64,000 bases of DNA from JAIPDZ01 sp034522175 (lineage in GTDB: Bacteria > Desulfobacterota > DSM-4660 > Desulfatiglandales > Desulfatiglandaceae): contig JAXHLQ010000001.1 of assembly GCA_034522175.1 (NCBI GenBank), positions 1,178,001 through 1,242,000 on the forward strand, in the 5' to 3' direction. The first letter of the stretch is position 1; every line of letters starts with the position of its first letter. The notes beneath the pieces are model-generated. The model saw only the letters and a list, made by a program, of their open reading frames with translations. It had not been told where the DNA came from and did no database searches. Of the stretch, positions 1 through 8,332 are shown piece after piece. Position numbers and translations under genes: made by a program.

Positions 1-111
1 CAAAATCGAAATGGTGATCTTATTTTCAGATATGATATGGCGCCTCACCACCGGGAAATCCAGACGTTTCCTCATCATAAGCACACGCCTTCAAGCTGTT
101 GAGCTGATAAG

Positions 112-414
112 CTATTGATTTATTACTGTATCTAATTCTTTCTTGATATCCTCTGCAAGCCAATGCCTCACCAATGTCTGATAGGGCATTGCCTTCATGG
201 TAGCGAGCTTTTTAATCGCCTGAACATGAAGAGGATCCATCTTGATCGAGATGTTCTTCAGTTTTCTCTTACGCTTTCCTGCGACGATGTCCTGACGAAG
301 GGCGTCCTGCAAACTAAGGGTAGCGGGTTCCTCCACGATCTCATCTAAGATATTCTCCCGATCGTAATATTCAGCCCACTTTTTTTGCATCGGCTTTTTG
401 TCTTTCATCATCAT
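112..414 (-). CDS. brnA: CopG/RHH antitoxin (BrnA-like)
   Basis: A 100-residue protein with a charged N-terminal half and a C-terminal ribbon-helix-helix of the BrnA/CopG antitoxin type (residues about 52-92: ISIKMDPLHVQAIKKLA, then an MPYQTLVRHWLAEDI helix). It should bind its own promoter and neutralise BrnT. Its start codon overlaps the original stop of a brnT gene (ATGA), but the toxin gene is now split from it by the insertion sequence at 433-2479, whose excision restores a continuous brnT-brnA operon. The ATG at 414 is the first of three consecutive ATGs; which is used cannot be told. Family assignment comes from the RHH pattern and the partner. Confidence 0.8.
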   Translation of the reverse strand: MMMKDKKPMQKKWAEYYDRENILDEIVEEPATLSLQDALRQDIVAGKRKRKLKNISIKMDPLHVQAIKKLATMKAMPYQTLVRHWLAEDIKKELDTVINQ

Positions 415-432
415 TTACTCCGTTTCTTATAG

Positions 433-2479
433 CCTGGATTCCCATGGAGTCCAGAAGTCCTAACGTTGAGGGGAATAAATCACGCTTCCTTGCTTTATTT
501 CAAGTTAATAGATGTTATACTAAAAGTAAACTTAACAGATATTAACCACACTGTTAAGATAACGTTGCATGCCCATCACCTCAATATATTGACCCGCCAT
601 CATGCATAAAATACCATATATTCGAAATACTTTGCCTGAAGACCATTTTTTTCTTTACAAAGGAGATTATTTATGACATAGTGGATATATGTTAAATAGT
701 TCACCAGAACAGCTAACAGAAGGGTCCCGGTTCTTCCTGGAACCCAAAAACGCCACCCATCGACAGTATGAGGCATTAAGGGCATACTTTGTGGAAGGCG
801 TTTCCGGTAAGGAAGCAGCCAGAAGATTCGGCTATACCGAAGGAAGCTTTCGTGTCCTGGTCCACCACTTCCGGCAAAACCCTGACCGACAGTTCTTTGT
901 ACCGCCTTCAAAAGGCCCCCACACGGCCCCCAAAAAGGATAATGTTCGTAATCAAGTGATCGCTCTGAGAAAACAGAACTTGTCTATCTACGACATCAGT
1001 GACGTTCTTGCAAAAAAGGGCCATAAGATGAGCCCCGTCAGCGTATCTTACATCCTGAAAGAAGAGGGATTCGCCCAGGCTTCCGAGAAGGCATGACGAA
1101 GAGCGCCCAAAATCCACCAGACCCATTGCAGGGGCTGTGGCGGATGTGAGACAGCTTGATCTATCTCCCCGAAGGATACACACCAAATTTGGCGGTCTCT
1201 TCTTATTTATGCCATTTCTGGCTGCCATCCCTCTTGATGAAATCCTTGAGGAAACCGGGTTTCCAGGATCAAGGATGATCCCTGCCGGACACGCCATACG
1301 TTCCCTTATGGCCTTGAAACTTTTCGGATCGGCCCGTCACAGCCATGTCATGAGTTACGTTCTGGATGAAGGGTTGGCTTTGTTTGCCGGCCTGAATGCC
1401 ATTCCCAAACGGGCTTTCCACACCGAATACAGTTGTCGGGTAGATGCCAGGTCCTACCCTTTGTTGATGCGACGCTGGTTTGACGCGATAGCCAATCTGG
1501 GTCTTGAGCAAGGCACTTCTTTTGACCTGGACTTTCATACCATCCCCTTTCATGGAGAAAATGCCCTGGTTGAGAAGCATTATGTCTCCAAACGGAGCAG
1601 AAAACAAAAAGGGATCCTGGCTTTTGTGGCTCAAGACGCATCAACCCGGGTCTTTTGCTATGGCAATGCCGATGTCCGAAAAGATGACCAAAACGACGAG
1701 ATCCTCAACTTCATTGATTATTGGAAAGAACGAACCGGTCATCTACCCCAGGAACTCATCTTTGATTCAAACTGACAACCTACACCAACCTGAATAAATT
1801 GAACCAACAGGGAGTGGATTTCATGACCCTCAGGCGCCGATCCAAAAACATGCTCCAGCAGGCCCACAGCGAGCCGACATCAGCATGGAGACGCATTGAA
1901 CTGGAGGGCGTATCTCGCATCTACAAAACCCCCAGGATTCTGGATACCAAGATCGCTCTCAAGGACTACGAGGGGCCTATCCGTCAGCTGGTGATTGCTG
2001 ATCTCGGTCATGAAGACCCCACTTTCTTATTGACCAACCAGATGAATCGATCAGCCCGTAAACTGATCCAGAGGTATGCACAGCGCATGATTATTGAGAA
2101 TAATATCGCTGATGGCATCGATTTTTTTCACATGGACGCTCTTCTTCCACCATAGCCATGAAAGTGAATCTCGATTTACAGCTCACGCTCATGGCCAGCA
2201 GCCTCTACCGATTGCTCGGCTCCAAACTCGGCAAGAGATATCAAAAAGCCAAATCCCGACACATATTCAGAGACTTCATAGATGCAACCGCTACACTGAT
2301 CATCACGCAAAAAGAAATCATCGTCCGTTTCCAGAAGAGAGCATGTAATCCATTTTTGATCGCTGCTGATTATGAAAATGTTGATATCCCCATACCTTGG
2401 CTTGAGGGGAAAAAGCTCCAATTGGTGTTTGGCTAAAGCTCCATGGTGTTAAGTCAAAAAACTAACATGGGAATCCAGG
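433..2479 (+). mobile_element. Decayed DDE-transposase insertion sequence in brnT
   Basis: The element is bounded by a perfect 14-bp inverted repeat, CCTGGATTCCCATG at 433-446 and its complement at 2466-2479. Both flanks carry the tetranucleotide ATAG (429-432 and 2480-2483), as expected for a 4-bp target duplication. Removing the element plus one ATAG rejoins the brnT reading frame and yields a natural end (..EIQYYKKRSK). It holds one transposase gene with three frameshifts. Length about 2.05 kb, 4-bp duplication and termini beginning CC are compatible with the IS4/IS1380-type superfamily; I cannot name the exact family. Confidence 0.88.
689..2436 (+). pseudogene. Transposase of the 433-2479 element, three frameshifts
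   Basis: The N-terminal 135 residues contain a helix-turn-helix (GVSGKEAARRFGYTEGSF). The catalytic part follows in other frames: first Asp in FDLDFHTIPFHG near 1530, second Asp in LIFDS near 1762, Glu in MIIENN near 2092. Frames change at about 1076 (one extra C; deleting it gives FARLPRRHDEERP), about 1770 (one base lost; repair gives FDSxLTTYTNLNKLNQQ) and about 2140 (one T lost; repair gives MDALSSTIAMKVNL). Repair gives one protein of roughly 580 residues ending KKLQLVFG. As it stands the gene cannot make active transposase unless these are sequencing errors. Confidence 0.85.
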
Positions 2480-2740
2480 ATAGTATTGAATTTCTGCCCG
2501 AGACATGTCCCAACCTGTGAAAGGCCGGGCAATGCCCTTGGGTTTTAGCTCGAATACAATCGTCAGATACCGCCCCTCAAATGTGGGTCCAAAAACGGCA
2601 TAATGCCCTCGTTTTGTCTTTCTGAAAAAGGGTTTGTTGGCAAAGACCTCTTCTGCTTCTTCCGGGGCAACGCCGTGGCCCAGTTGGAGATGAAGGGCAT
2701 TGCCATCATCCCATTCGAAATCACGAATTCGCAAAAGCAT
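2462..2740 (-). pseudogene. brnT: BrnT-family ribonuclease toxin, 3' end cut by IS
   Basis: DUF497/BrnT toxin: N-terminal FEWDDGNALH, GHGVAPEEAEEVFANKP, then GRYLTIVFELK and the C-terminal TGWDMSRAEIQYY. BrnT is an RNase neutralised by BrnA, encoded downstream at 112-414. The last native codons lie at about 2484; beyond them the frame reads into the IS terminus and ends PGFPC. Only about six C-terminal residues are replaced, so the product may be near full length, but its antitoxin gene is now 2 kb away across the IS. Confidence 0.85.
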
Positions 2741-2818
2741 GCTCCTTTTTTACATCATACAAAATATTACCTCATTGACGAGATTTGTCAAGTTGAAAGC
2801 TGAAGAGACTGGCATAGG

Positions 2819-3030
2819 GGACTGGGGGACGTCCATAAATAAGTAAATAACTTTCTGAATTTGTCACAGAAGGTAACGAAGGGAAGGAAGGTTTTGGCAA
2901 GAGATGGGGAAAATAGTTGTTGAGCTGATAAGCTGGTGAGCTGATGAGAATGGGAAAGGAATCTCCGAATAATCCTCAAAACAGGCAAGATAATTTGGGG
3001 CAAGATGATTGAAGGGAAAAGAAAAGATAG
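2819..3030 (+). repeat. Long direct repeat, copy 1 (GGGGGACGTCC block)
   Basis: About 210 bp almost identical to 6181-6400. It begins GGACTGGGGGACGTCC, runs through an AATAAGTAAATAACTTTCTGAA stretch broken into shorter words, GTAACGAAGGGAAGG, a run of AGCTGATGAGCTG words and several AGGCAAGATAATTTGGGGC words. The same GGGGGACGTCC unit recurs at about eight other places, usually abutting a truncated gene. No gene is visible between 2741 and 3466. Confidence 0.85.
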
Positions 3031-3154
3031 GCAAAATGATTTTGGGTAAAATGAGTAAAGAAAAGACAAAAATAGACAAAATGATTATAAAGGGATGCGA
3101 AAAGGCAAAATGATTTGGGACAAAATGATTAAAGGGCGGGACACAGGGGCTCCT

Positions 3155-3370
3155 TTACCGATTTCGGCCTTGAGCCCCCAGAGAAATAGGCTCCGCCCTG
3201 GTGAAATAGGCTACGCCCCGGTGAAACAAGAGGCAAGGTTTCACTAGGTAAACAAAAAGGCACAAGAGGCGCAGATGAAAAGATAAAGGGATGGTTGGAT
3301 GACTTCGCTCTGGATGATTGGCCCGGTGAAATCCTCCTTCGGAGGGCTGCAGGAGGAGCATTTCACGGGC
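3155..3370 (+). repeat. REP half plus short palindromic elements
   Basis: A half REP hairpin (TTACCGATTTCGGCC, 3157-3171) is followed directly by short palindromic elements with GGTGAAAT and GGTGAAAC arms and closing TTTCAC (3178-3258). A further copy at 3321-3370 has arms CCCGGTGAAAT and ATTTCACGGGC around an inner GC-rich hairpin. Confidence 0.75.
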
Positions 3371-3466
3371 TAAAGATGAATGGTTGAGGGCAGGGATGAT
3401 TTGCATGATTCCAACCGAGAGAATCAACTTGAAATATAGGTCACTTAGTGTTATAGTTTAGAATAA

Positions 3467-3847
3467 ATGCGCTGTTTCAAGACCCGACATTTCGCTCGCT
3501 GGTTTCGCAAGACAGGACTCTCTGATGCTTTATTGTGTCAGACCGTTGATGAGATGCGGAAAGGACTCATCGATGCCAACCTTGGTGGCGGCGTTGTTAA
3601 GAAGCGTATCGTTTTGCCTGGGAAGGGAAAGAGTGGCGGCGCTCGAACACTGGTAGCCACAAACAAACGTGATCGGTGGTTTTTCTTGTTCGGGTTTGAG
3701 AAGAATGTGCGTGCCAATATCACAGCCGAGGAATTGCAGGGTTTGCGCATCATTGCCGGTCAGCTTCTCGGTATGACCCCAGGACAACTCGACGAAGCGG
3801 TTCGAGACGGTTCATTGCAGGAGATTTGTTATGAGCAGCAAAAATAA
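3467..3847 (+). CDS. RelE/HigB-like toxin, copy A
   Basis: A 126-residue type II toxin: N-terminal FARWFRKTGLSD, central VDEMRKGLIDANLGGGVVKKRI, GARTLVATNKRDRWFFLFGFEKN and a C-terminal helical part. The family consists of mRNA interferases made with a downstream HTH antitoxin. This is the only complete copy of this subfamily here; a frameshifted copy lies at 18633-19014 and a remnant at 8333-8862. Its last codons overlap the antitoxin start at 3831. The antitoxin is itself frameshifted, which raises the question of how a functional toxin is tolerated. Confidence 0.8.
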   Translation: MRCFKTRHFARWFRKTGLSDALLCQTVDEMRKGLIDANLGGGVVKKRIVLPGKGKSGGARTLVATNKRDRWFFLFGFEKNVRANITAEELQGLRIIAGQLLGMTPGQLDEAVRDGSLQEICYEQQK

Positions 3848-4151
3848 GGCCAAGAGTCCTATTTTGGAAGCGGTGCATGAGACGGCAGCCGACCTTCATC
3901 GCCTTGGCTTCATTGATAAGCGGAAAATGCGTGAATTCGACGCTCTTTGCCTGAGCATAGAGGTCCCAACGTACGACGCCGAAAAGATTCGGGCCATTCG
4001 AGAACGTAACAGGCTTAGCCAGGCGGTACTGGCCTCCATTTTGAATACCAGCTTGTCGACAGTTCGCCAGTGGAAATTGGTAAAAAGACCCCGAGTGGTC
4101 CTTCGCAGAAATTGCTCAATTTACTCGACAGGAAAGGACTCGAGACATTGA
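3831..4151 (+). pseudogene. HTH (Xre-type) antitoxin, copy A, frameshifted
   Basis: The first about 80 residues match the antitoxin partner: MREFDALCL, then the HTH IRAIRERNRLSQAVLASILNTSLSTVRQW. One G is missing in the QWE codons near 4073. Restoring it gives QWEIGKKTPSGPSQKLLNLLDRKGLETLI and a stop at about 4153, the normal family ending. As read, the tail is scrambled (KLVKRPRVVLRR..). The DNA-binding helix is intact, so autoregulation might survive while the C-terminal part is lost. Confidence 0.8.
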
Positions 4152-4379
4152 TTTAGTGGGAATAGCGGGACTCCTGTGCCGTCGGGTTCGGGCGCGTTGG
4201 AGAAGGCTGAGATGGTGAGCTGATGAGCAAAGGAGCTGGTAAGCTGATGATCGGTGATGCCGAGATGCCGAAATGGCGAGATGTTCGGATGCTGGTATGT
4301 CGAGATATGAAAACGTTGAAAGCCCTGGATCTGAGTGCGACGGGGTGAAGATTGCGTGGGAGCAGCTGGAGTTAGCCAA

Positions 4380-4703
4380 ATGCCGATAAGGTGGACAGAA
4401 AACAACCACTTTAGTAACGTGATTTATTTGACGGACGAACGGTGGGAGCATATCATTGACGGGAATAATCATCCGGAAATGGCGGGTTTTGAGGAGTATC
4501 TTAAAAAGACAATTCGGCTGGGTACACGAAAACAAGATCCCCTTAATCCTCATAAATATCGATACACAAGGAAATTCCAAGACCTGCCGGAGGGAAATAC
4601 GCATATTATAGCCATTGTGCTCTTCCGGCTTCGTGAAACGTCGGCAGCCGAGCCTGTTCCCAACAATTATATCGTGACGGCATATCAGAAAGAGATGGGC
4701 TGA
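4380..4703 (+). CDS. Putative toxin paired with DUF2283 protein
   Basis: A protein of about 107 residues starting MPIRWTENNHFSNVIYLTDERWEHI, with a basic middle (KYRYTRKFQDLPEG) and a beta-rich end (THIIAIVLFR, NNYIVTAYQK). The layout resembles small BECR-fold or DUF4258-like nucleases. It sits 4 bp before a DUF2283 gene, the same arrangement as at 14998-15488 and 23732-24335 here, which suggests a TA-like pair. No catalytic residue can be assigned from sequence alone. Confidence 0.6.
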   Translation: MPIRWTENNHFSNVIYLTDERWEHIIDGNNHPEMAGFEEYLKKTIRLGTRKQDPLNPHKYRYTRKFQDLPEGNTHIIAIVLFRLRETSAAEPVPNNYIVTAYQKEMG

Positions 4704-4707
4704 GATT

Positions 4708-5076
4708 ATGAAAAAACCAAGAATCACCTATGACGAGATGAGCGATACCCTGTATGTTTCGTTTGAGCCAGGGACGAAAGCCACAGGGATTGAACTGAAT
4801 GAGCACATTTTGTTGAGAATAGACAAGAAGAGGCGAAGGGCGATTGGCTTGACCTTCCTTGAATACTCGGTCCTGGTCCAAAAGACAGACCTTGGGCCGC
4901 GCAGTTTCCCTCTCACAGGTTTGGCCGAGCTATCCGGGGAGTTGAGAGAAATGGTTACGGAAATCCTGTTGAGCCCACCAGTAAGCGATTTTCTCTCTGT
5001 TTCGGCATTCACGCCGTCCATTCTCGAGACCATTCCTATCACGTTTTTGCAGCAGTTGCCGTTATCGGCGGCGTAA
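4708..5076 (+). CDS. DUF2283 domain protein, C-terminally extended
   Basis: Residues 1-60 have the DUF2283 pattern (YDEMSDTLYVSFEPGTKATGIELNEHILLRIDKK, then AIGLTFLEYS). The domain is common as a small partner of putative toxins. A typical DUF2283 protein is 60-80 residues; this one has 122, with a tail of no recognised family (LSGELREMVTEILLSPP..). It directly follows the gene at 4380-4703 and probably shares its mRNA. Confidence 0.7.
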   Translation: MKKPRITYDEMSDTLYVSFEPGTKATGIELNEHILLRIDKKRRRAIGLTFLEYSVLVQKTDLGPRSFPLTGLAELSGELREMVTEILLSPPVSDFLSVSAFTPSILETIPITFLQQLPLSAA

Positions 5077-5093
5077 ATCGATCAAGTGCAAAT

Positions 5094-5240
5094 GCTTTAT
5101 GATCCACAGATTACCCCAGTACCATCTCCCGGAGCTATCCCAGTTGAACACCCAGAGGGTCCCGGTTCAACGGGACAGGCGGGGCACCGCAAAGCGGCAT
5201 CTTCGACAGGCGCAGATTCGCGCAGATTAAAAGATGAGAA
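5094..5240 (-). repeat. Composite of nested palindromic elements in an ATCTGCG repeat
   Basis: Read on the minus strand: an ATCTGCGCGAATCTGCG string, then a CCTGTCGAAGATGCCGC unit, then a CCCGTTGAA..TTCAAC element, then an AGCTCCGGGAGATGGTAC unit, then TAATCTGTGGATC. The outer string is thus split between GCG and TAATCTG by at least three stacked insertions. The same junction is used at 24723, 47960 and 57150. Confidence 0.75.
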
Positions 5241-5256
5241 CGGTAAGAGAATAGAA

Positions 5257-5310
5257 TGAGTGATGAGAGGACATATAAGATTATTGGTGCTGCCATGGAG
5301 GTGCAGTCCA
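5257..5310 (+). pseudogene. GxxExxY gene remnant (N-terminal 17 codons)
   Basis: MSDERTYKIIGAAMEVQ matches the start of GxxExxY/PDDEXK_3 proteins, for example the copy read from 57087. It is cut immediately before the GxxExxY motif and joined to a TCCACAGATTACGCAGATG repeat. Nothing of the nuclease core remains. The stretch 5311-5552 is only AGCTGATGAGC- and GGAATGCTG-type repeats. Confidence 0.65.
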
Positions 5311-5552
5311 CAGATTACGCAGATGGACGCAGATGAGAAACGGAGTTGTTGAGCTGTTGAGCTGATGAGTAAAGGAAGCTGATAGCTAATAGCTGATGGG
5401 AATGCAGAGATGCTGGAATGCTGGTATATTGAGATGCGGAAATGCTGAGATAGGCCAATGCTGGAATACTGGGATACTGGAATGGGAGGATGCTGTGAAT
5501 ACACCGAGAATGAAATGATGGTTTTCAGCCCTGTGGGAAAGGCGATGCCGGC

Positions 5553-5844
5553 ATGATCATTGAAGGCTTTGTTTGGCTTGCAGATGTTATCGACAAGGTT
5601 GAGCATAAACACGCTGTTAGGAAAACTGAAGTGGAAGGTGTTTTTGCTGATTCTTCCGGTTTTTAACCGTATTGAAAAAGGTAATGTCAAGGGTGAAGAC
5701 CTTTACAGGGCGCTTGGAAAGACGGATTCGGGAAGATACCTCGCCGTGTTTTTCATCTACAAGACGACCCGAGAGGCACTGGTGATATCAGCCCGTGAGA
5801 TGACAGAAAAGGAGAGAAAGCAGTATGCAAAAAGGAAAAAGTAG
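5553..5844 (+). pseudogene. brnT: BrnT-like toxin, frameshifted
   Basis: The 5' part reads MIIEGFVWLADVIDKVEHKHAVRKTEVEGVF and the 3' part, in another frame, reads GEDLYRALGKTDSGRYLAVFFIYK and VISAREMTEKERKQYAKRK, which is the BrnT/DUF497 layout. One extra T in the run near 5658 separates them. It overlaps its antitoxin gene at 5825. The shift may be real inactivation or a homopolymer error. Confidence 0.75.
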
Positions 5845-6097
5845 ACGGAGTCAAAAGCGGGATATTCTTCCGGAAGCATTTGATTCCATTGCGGATGCGG
5901 CAGCTTTCTGGGAAAGCCATGATTCAGCGGACTATGAGGATCTGATGGAGGAGGTTGAATTCGAGGTAGACATCAAGCGACATATCTATCTGGTGCCGAT
6001 AGCTGGATTTGTTCTCGACAAAGTTCGGGAACAGGCCAGATCTCAAGGTGTGTCTACGGAGACCTTTGTTAATGTGCTGCTTCAGGAGCATGTTTGA
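5825..6097 (+). CDS. brnA: CopG/RHH antitoxin of BrnTA pair
   Basis: A 90-residue protein with an acidic linker (WESHDSADYEDLMEEVEFEVD) and a C-terminal RHH segment (RHIYLVPIAGFVLDKVREQARSQ, then STETFVNVLLQEHV). This is the BrnA/CopG antitoxin layout. It overlaps the upstream frameshifted brnT, consistent with translational coupling. It remains a plausible orphan antitoxin. Confidence 0.75.
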   Translation: MQKGKSRRSQKRDILPEAFDSIADAAAFWESHDSADYEDLMEEVEFEVDIKRHIYLVPIAGFVLDKVREQARSQGVSTETFVNVLLQEHV

Positions 6098-6180
6098 TTC
6101 CTTAAATGCCGAAATGAAAAAATGCTGGGATGCTGGAATAAAAAGCATCTTATTGAGAATAGACAAGAAGAGGCGAATGA

Positions 6181-6420
6181 GGACTGGGGGACGTCCATAA
6201 ATAAGTAAATAACTTTCTGAATTTGTCACAGAAGGTAACGAAGGGAAGGAAGGTTTTGGCAAGAGATGGGGAAAATAGTTGTTGAGCTGGTAAGCTGATG
6301 AGCTGATGAGAATGGGAAGGAATCTCCGAATAATCCTCAAAACAGGCAAGATAATTTGGGGCAAGATGATTGAAGGGAAAAGAAAAGAATAGGCAAGATA
6401 ATTTGGGGCAAGATGATTGA
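6181..6420 (+). repeat. Long direct repeat, copy 2
   Basis: Second copy of the block at 2819-3030, nearly identical for about 200 bp, ending with a duplicated GGCAAGATAATTTGGGGC word. 6098-6180 and 6421-6634 contain only diverged repeat words and no supported gene. Confidence 0.85.
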
Positions 6421-6634
6421 AGGCGGTTGCGGAAAATTATTTCTCCGATATTATCGGAACCAATCTCGAGTATGCTGTAGAGGCGTATGTGTGGGAGATG
6501 GACGTGTGGTATGTGGATCATTGATGTGGAATAGGGGACGTATTTACTTTATGAACTTATTCTTGTTCTCGCGGAAAATAGGGGATGTTGGTAGCTTTGC
6601 AAACTTATTTTGGGGTCTCGTGTTCAGTTAAACC

Positions 6635-6755
6635 CCGATGAAACCCCGGTGAAACAAAGACAAAAGCGGTTTCACTGGGCAGGCAAAAACGAAAGAGGTT
6701 TCATCCCAGTTAAACCCCGGTGAAACAAACGAAAAAGGGGTTTCACGGGGTACCC
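6635..6755 (+). repeat. Cluster of GGTGAAAC..TTTCAC palindromic elements
   Basis: At least three stacked elements: CCCCGGTGAAAC..GGTTTCACTGGG, an outer ATGAAACC..GGTTTCAT pair, and CCCCGGTGAAAC..GGTTTCACGGGG. Arms of one copy enclose another, so they appear nested. Confidence 0.75.
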
Positions 6756-6776
6756 ATTAAAAGTGAGGTGGGTGGA

Positions 6777-6929
6777 ATGGTATCTAAATGTTATTTTTGC
6801 AAGGGAAGCGTGAGGAAGGCCCGTGTCACCATCGATTATCGCTGGGGCAAAGAGCTGTTTGTCATCGAAGATGTTCCAGCGGGAGTTTGTGACCAATGCG
6901 GTGACTGGTGCCCACCCTTTTCAGATTGA
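6777..6929 (+). pseudogene. YgiT/MqsA-type zinc-finger antitoxin, truncated
   Basis: Starting at the ATG at 6777, the product has the two zinc knuckles CYFCKG and CDQCGD typical of the N-terminal domain of YgiT/MqsA-like antitoxins, with DYRWGKELFVIEDVPAGV between them. It ends abnormally (WCPPFSD) about 50 residues in and lacks the usual continuation after the second CxxC. A DUF2442 gene follows at 6957. Confidence 0.65.
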
Positions 6930-6956
6930 ACCTTTGAGATAGGAGGCTTTGCAACT

Positions 6957-7196
6957 ATGGAATCTGTTGTTCAGGTGAATGCCCGTGATGATTTCCATCT
7001 CGTGTTAACATTCAATACAGGAGAAACAGGTGTCTTTGATGCCCAACCATACCTTGAGAAGGGGGTCTTTCAGAAGTTAAAAGACCTGAATGAGTTCAAA
7101 CGGGCCTATGTCGCCTATGACACCGTGTGTTGGCCCGGTGGCTTGGATATCGCTCCTGAGACGTTATACGATCGGTCAGAAAAAGTTGGGGGGTAG
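6957..7196 (+). CDS. DUF2442 domain protein
   Basis: A 79-residue protein with the DUF2442 pattern: an N-terminal strand pair (DDFHLVLTFNTGETGVFD), YLEKGVFQKLKDLNEFKRAYV and CWPGGLDIAPETLYDRSE. DUF2442 proteins are often found beside DUF4160 proteins in TA-like pairs; no such partner is visible here. AGGAGG lies a few bases upstream of the ATG. It appears complete. Confidence 0.75.
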   Translation: MESVVQVNARDDFHLVLTFNTGETGVFDAQPYLEKGVFQKLKDLNEFKRAYVAYDTVCWPGGLDIAPETLYDRSEKVGG

Positions 7197-7256
7197 CTCG
7201 GGAACAGGCAAAATAATTTGGGGCAAAATGATTAAAGGGCGGAACACAGTGGCTAT

Positions 7257-7450
7257 TTTACCGATTTCGACCTTGAGCCCCCAAGTTAAACAGGCTCTGC
7301 CCCGATGGAATAGAGTAAAAAAGATTCCATAGGGCGTTGAACGGGGTAAACCCCAGTGAAATACGCTGCACTGAGACTTTGTCTATTTCACAGGGTGAAC
7401 CCCAGTGAAATACGCTGCACTGAGACTTTGTCTATTTCACGGGGTGAACA
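7257..7450 (+). repeat. REP half and tandem 49-bp palindromic element
   Basis: A half REP (TTACCGATTTCGACC) is followed by a GATGGAAT..ATTCCAT element at about 7300-7334. Then come two tandem copies of one element, CCCCAGTGAAATACGC..TGTCTATTTCAC, at 7351-7395 and 7400-7444. The tandem copies are identical apart from the closing ACAGGG versus ACGGGG. Confidence 0.8.
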
Positions 7451-7523
7451 TTTTCGGTAACTTGTCGCAGAGAAAAAACACAGAAGATTAGAGGTCAAGA
7501 AGCTGAGAAAGGAGGTAATTCAA

Positions 7524-7733
7524 ATGGGTCATAAAAATACACCTTCCAGTATAGTATCGAGACTCGCTTATTTGGAAAAGGAGCTTCGAAAAGTGAAACA
7601 TTTTGCAGAAAGGCGAAGTCTGGGGCAAGATGCAAAAGACTCAAGATCCCTGAGAGGAATTCTGAAAGGAATAAGGATTGAACCGGAGGAAATTGAGCAG
7701 GCAAAAAAATCTCTGTTTAGACCGACTTGTTAA
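7524..7733 (+). CDS. Small antitoxin-like protein upstream of broken PIN toxin
   Basis: A 69-residue charged protein (RLAYLEKELRKVKHF.., SRSLRGILKGIRIEPEEIEQAKKSLF). The C-terminal segment resembles the toxin-binding tail of small VapB-type antitoxins. An AGGAGG precedes the ATG. It lies 9 bp upstream of a PIN-toxin pseudogene, which supports the role. Confidence 0.6.
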   Translation: MGHKNTPSSIVSRLAYLEKELRKVKHFAERRSLGQDAKDSRSLRGILKGIRIEPEEIEQAKKSLFRPTC

Positions 7734-7742
7734 GGGGACAAA

Positions 7743-7990
7743 GTGGCTACTTACTTAACAGATACCCACGCTTTTCTATGGTATCTCACTGACGACAAGC
7801 GACTAGCGAGTCCGCCAATGCGGTTTTTGAAGAGACTGAGATGGGAAAGCATCTGATCATTATTCCAACTATTGTCCTCGTTGAATGCGTTGACGTAATA
7901 GAAAAAAAGAGGGTGGCATACGATTTTGATTTTGTGTTAGAGGCGGTTGAAGATAATGTGAACTATTTGATCTGTAATGGGGGACGTAGC
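7743..7990 (+). pseudogene. vapC: PIN-domain (VapC-like) toxin, frameshifted and truncated
   Basis: From the GTG at 7743 the frame reads YLTDTHAFLWYLTDDKRLAS, a PIN N-terminus with the first Asp of the active site. One base is missing near 7816. In the repaired frame it continues NAVFEETEMGKHLIIIPTIVLVECVDVIEKKRVAYDFDFVLEAV before breaking off near 7978. The C-terminal acidic residues are absent, so this is a dead VapC. 7991-8330 shows no recognisable gene. Confidence 0.7.
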
Positions 7991-8332
7991 TACGAAAATG
8001 CGTTATTCAAGTAATAGGCAGAGTGCCCAATTGGAATCTAAATCGGAAATATTTTTGGACGGAGAATGGATTTCAAACCGACTGGGAATTTCTATCCGGA
8101 TGAGGGTAAAACCAAAAACTGATATTCAGGTTGCGCTCGTACGGGTCTGTGTGCGGTGGCGGGGACACTGTTTAATAATTTGGCAACTCAATGATTTTTT
8201 GGCACAGATGGCACGGGGTTCACGGGTTTCTTTGGTGTTGAGCTATTGAGCTGGTGAGCAAGATAGATGGTGGCTGATAGCTGATGGTGGAAGATTAACT
8301 GCAGAAGGTGAGAATCTATTAACCAAGGGATT

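Noticed and set aside
1060..2150. Programmed frameshifting in the 433-2479 transposase.
   Set aside because: Three shifts at unrelated positions, one an insertion and two deletions, without slippery heptamers; decay or sequencing error is simpler.
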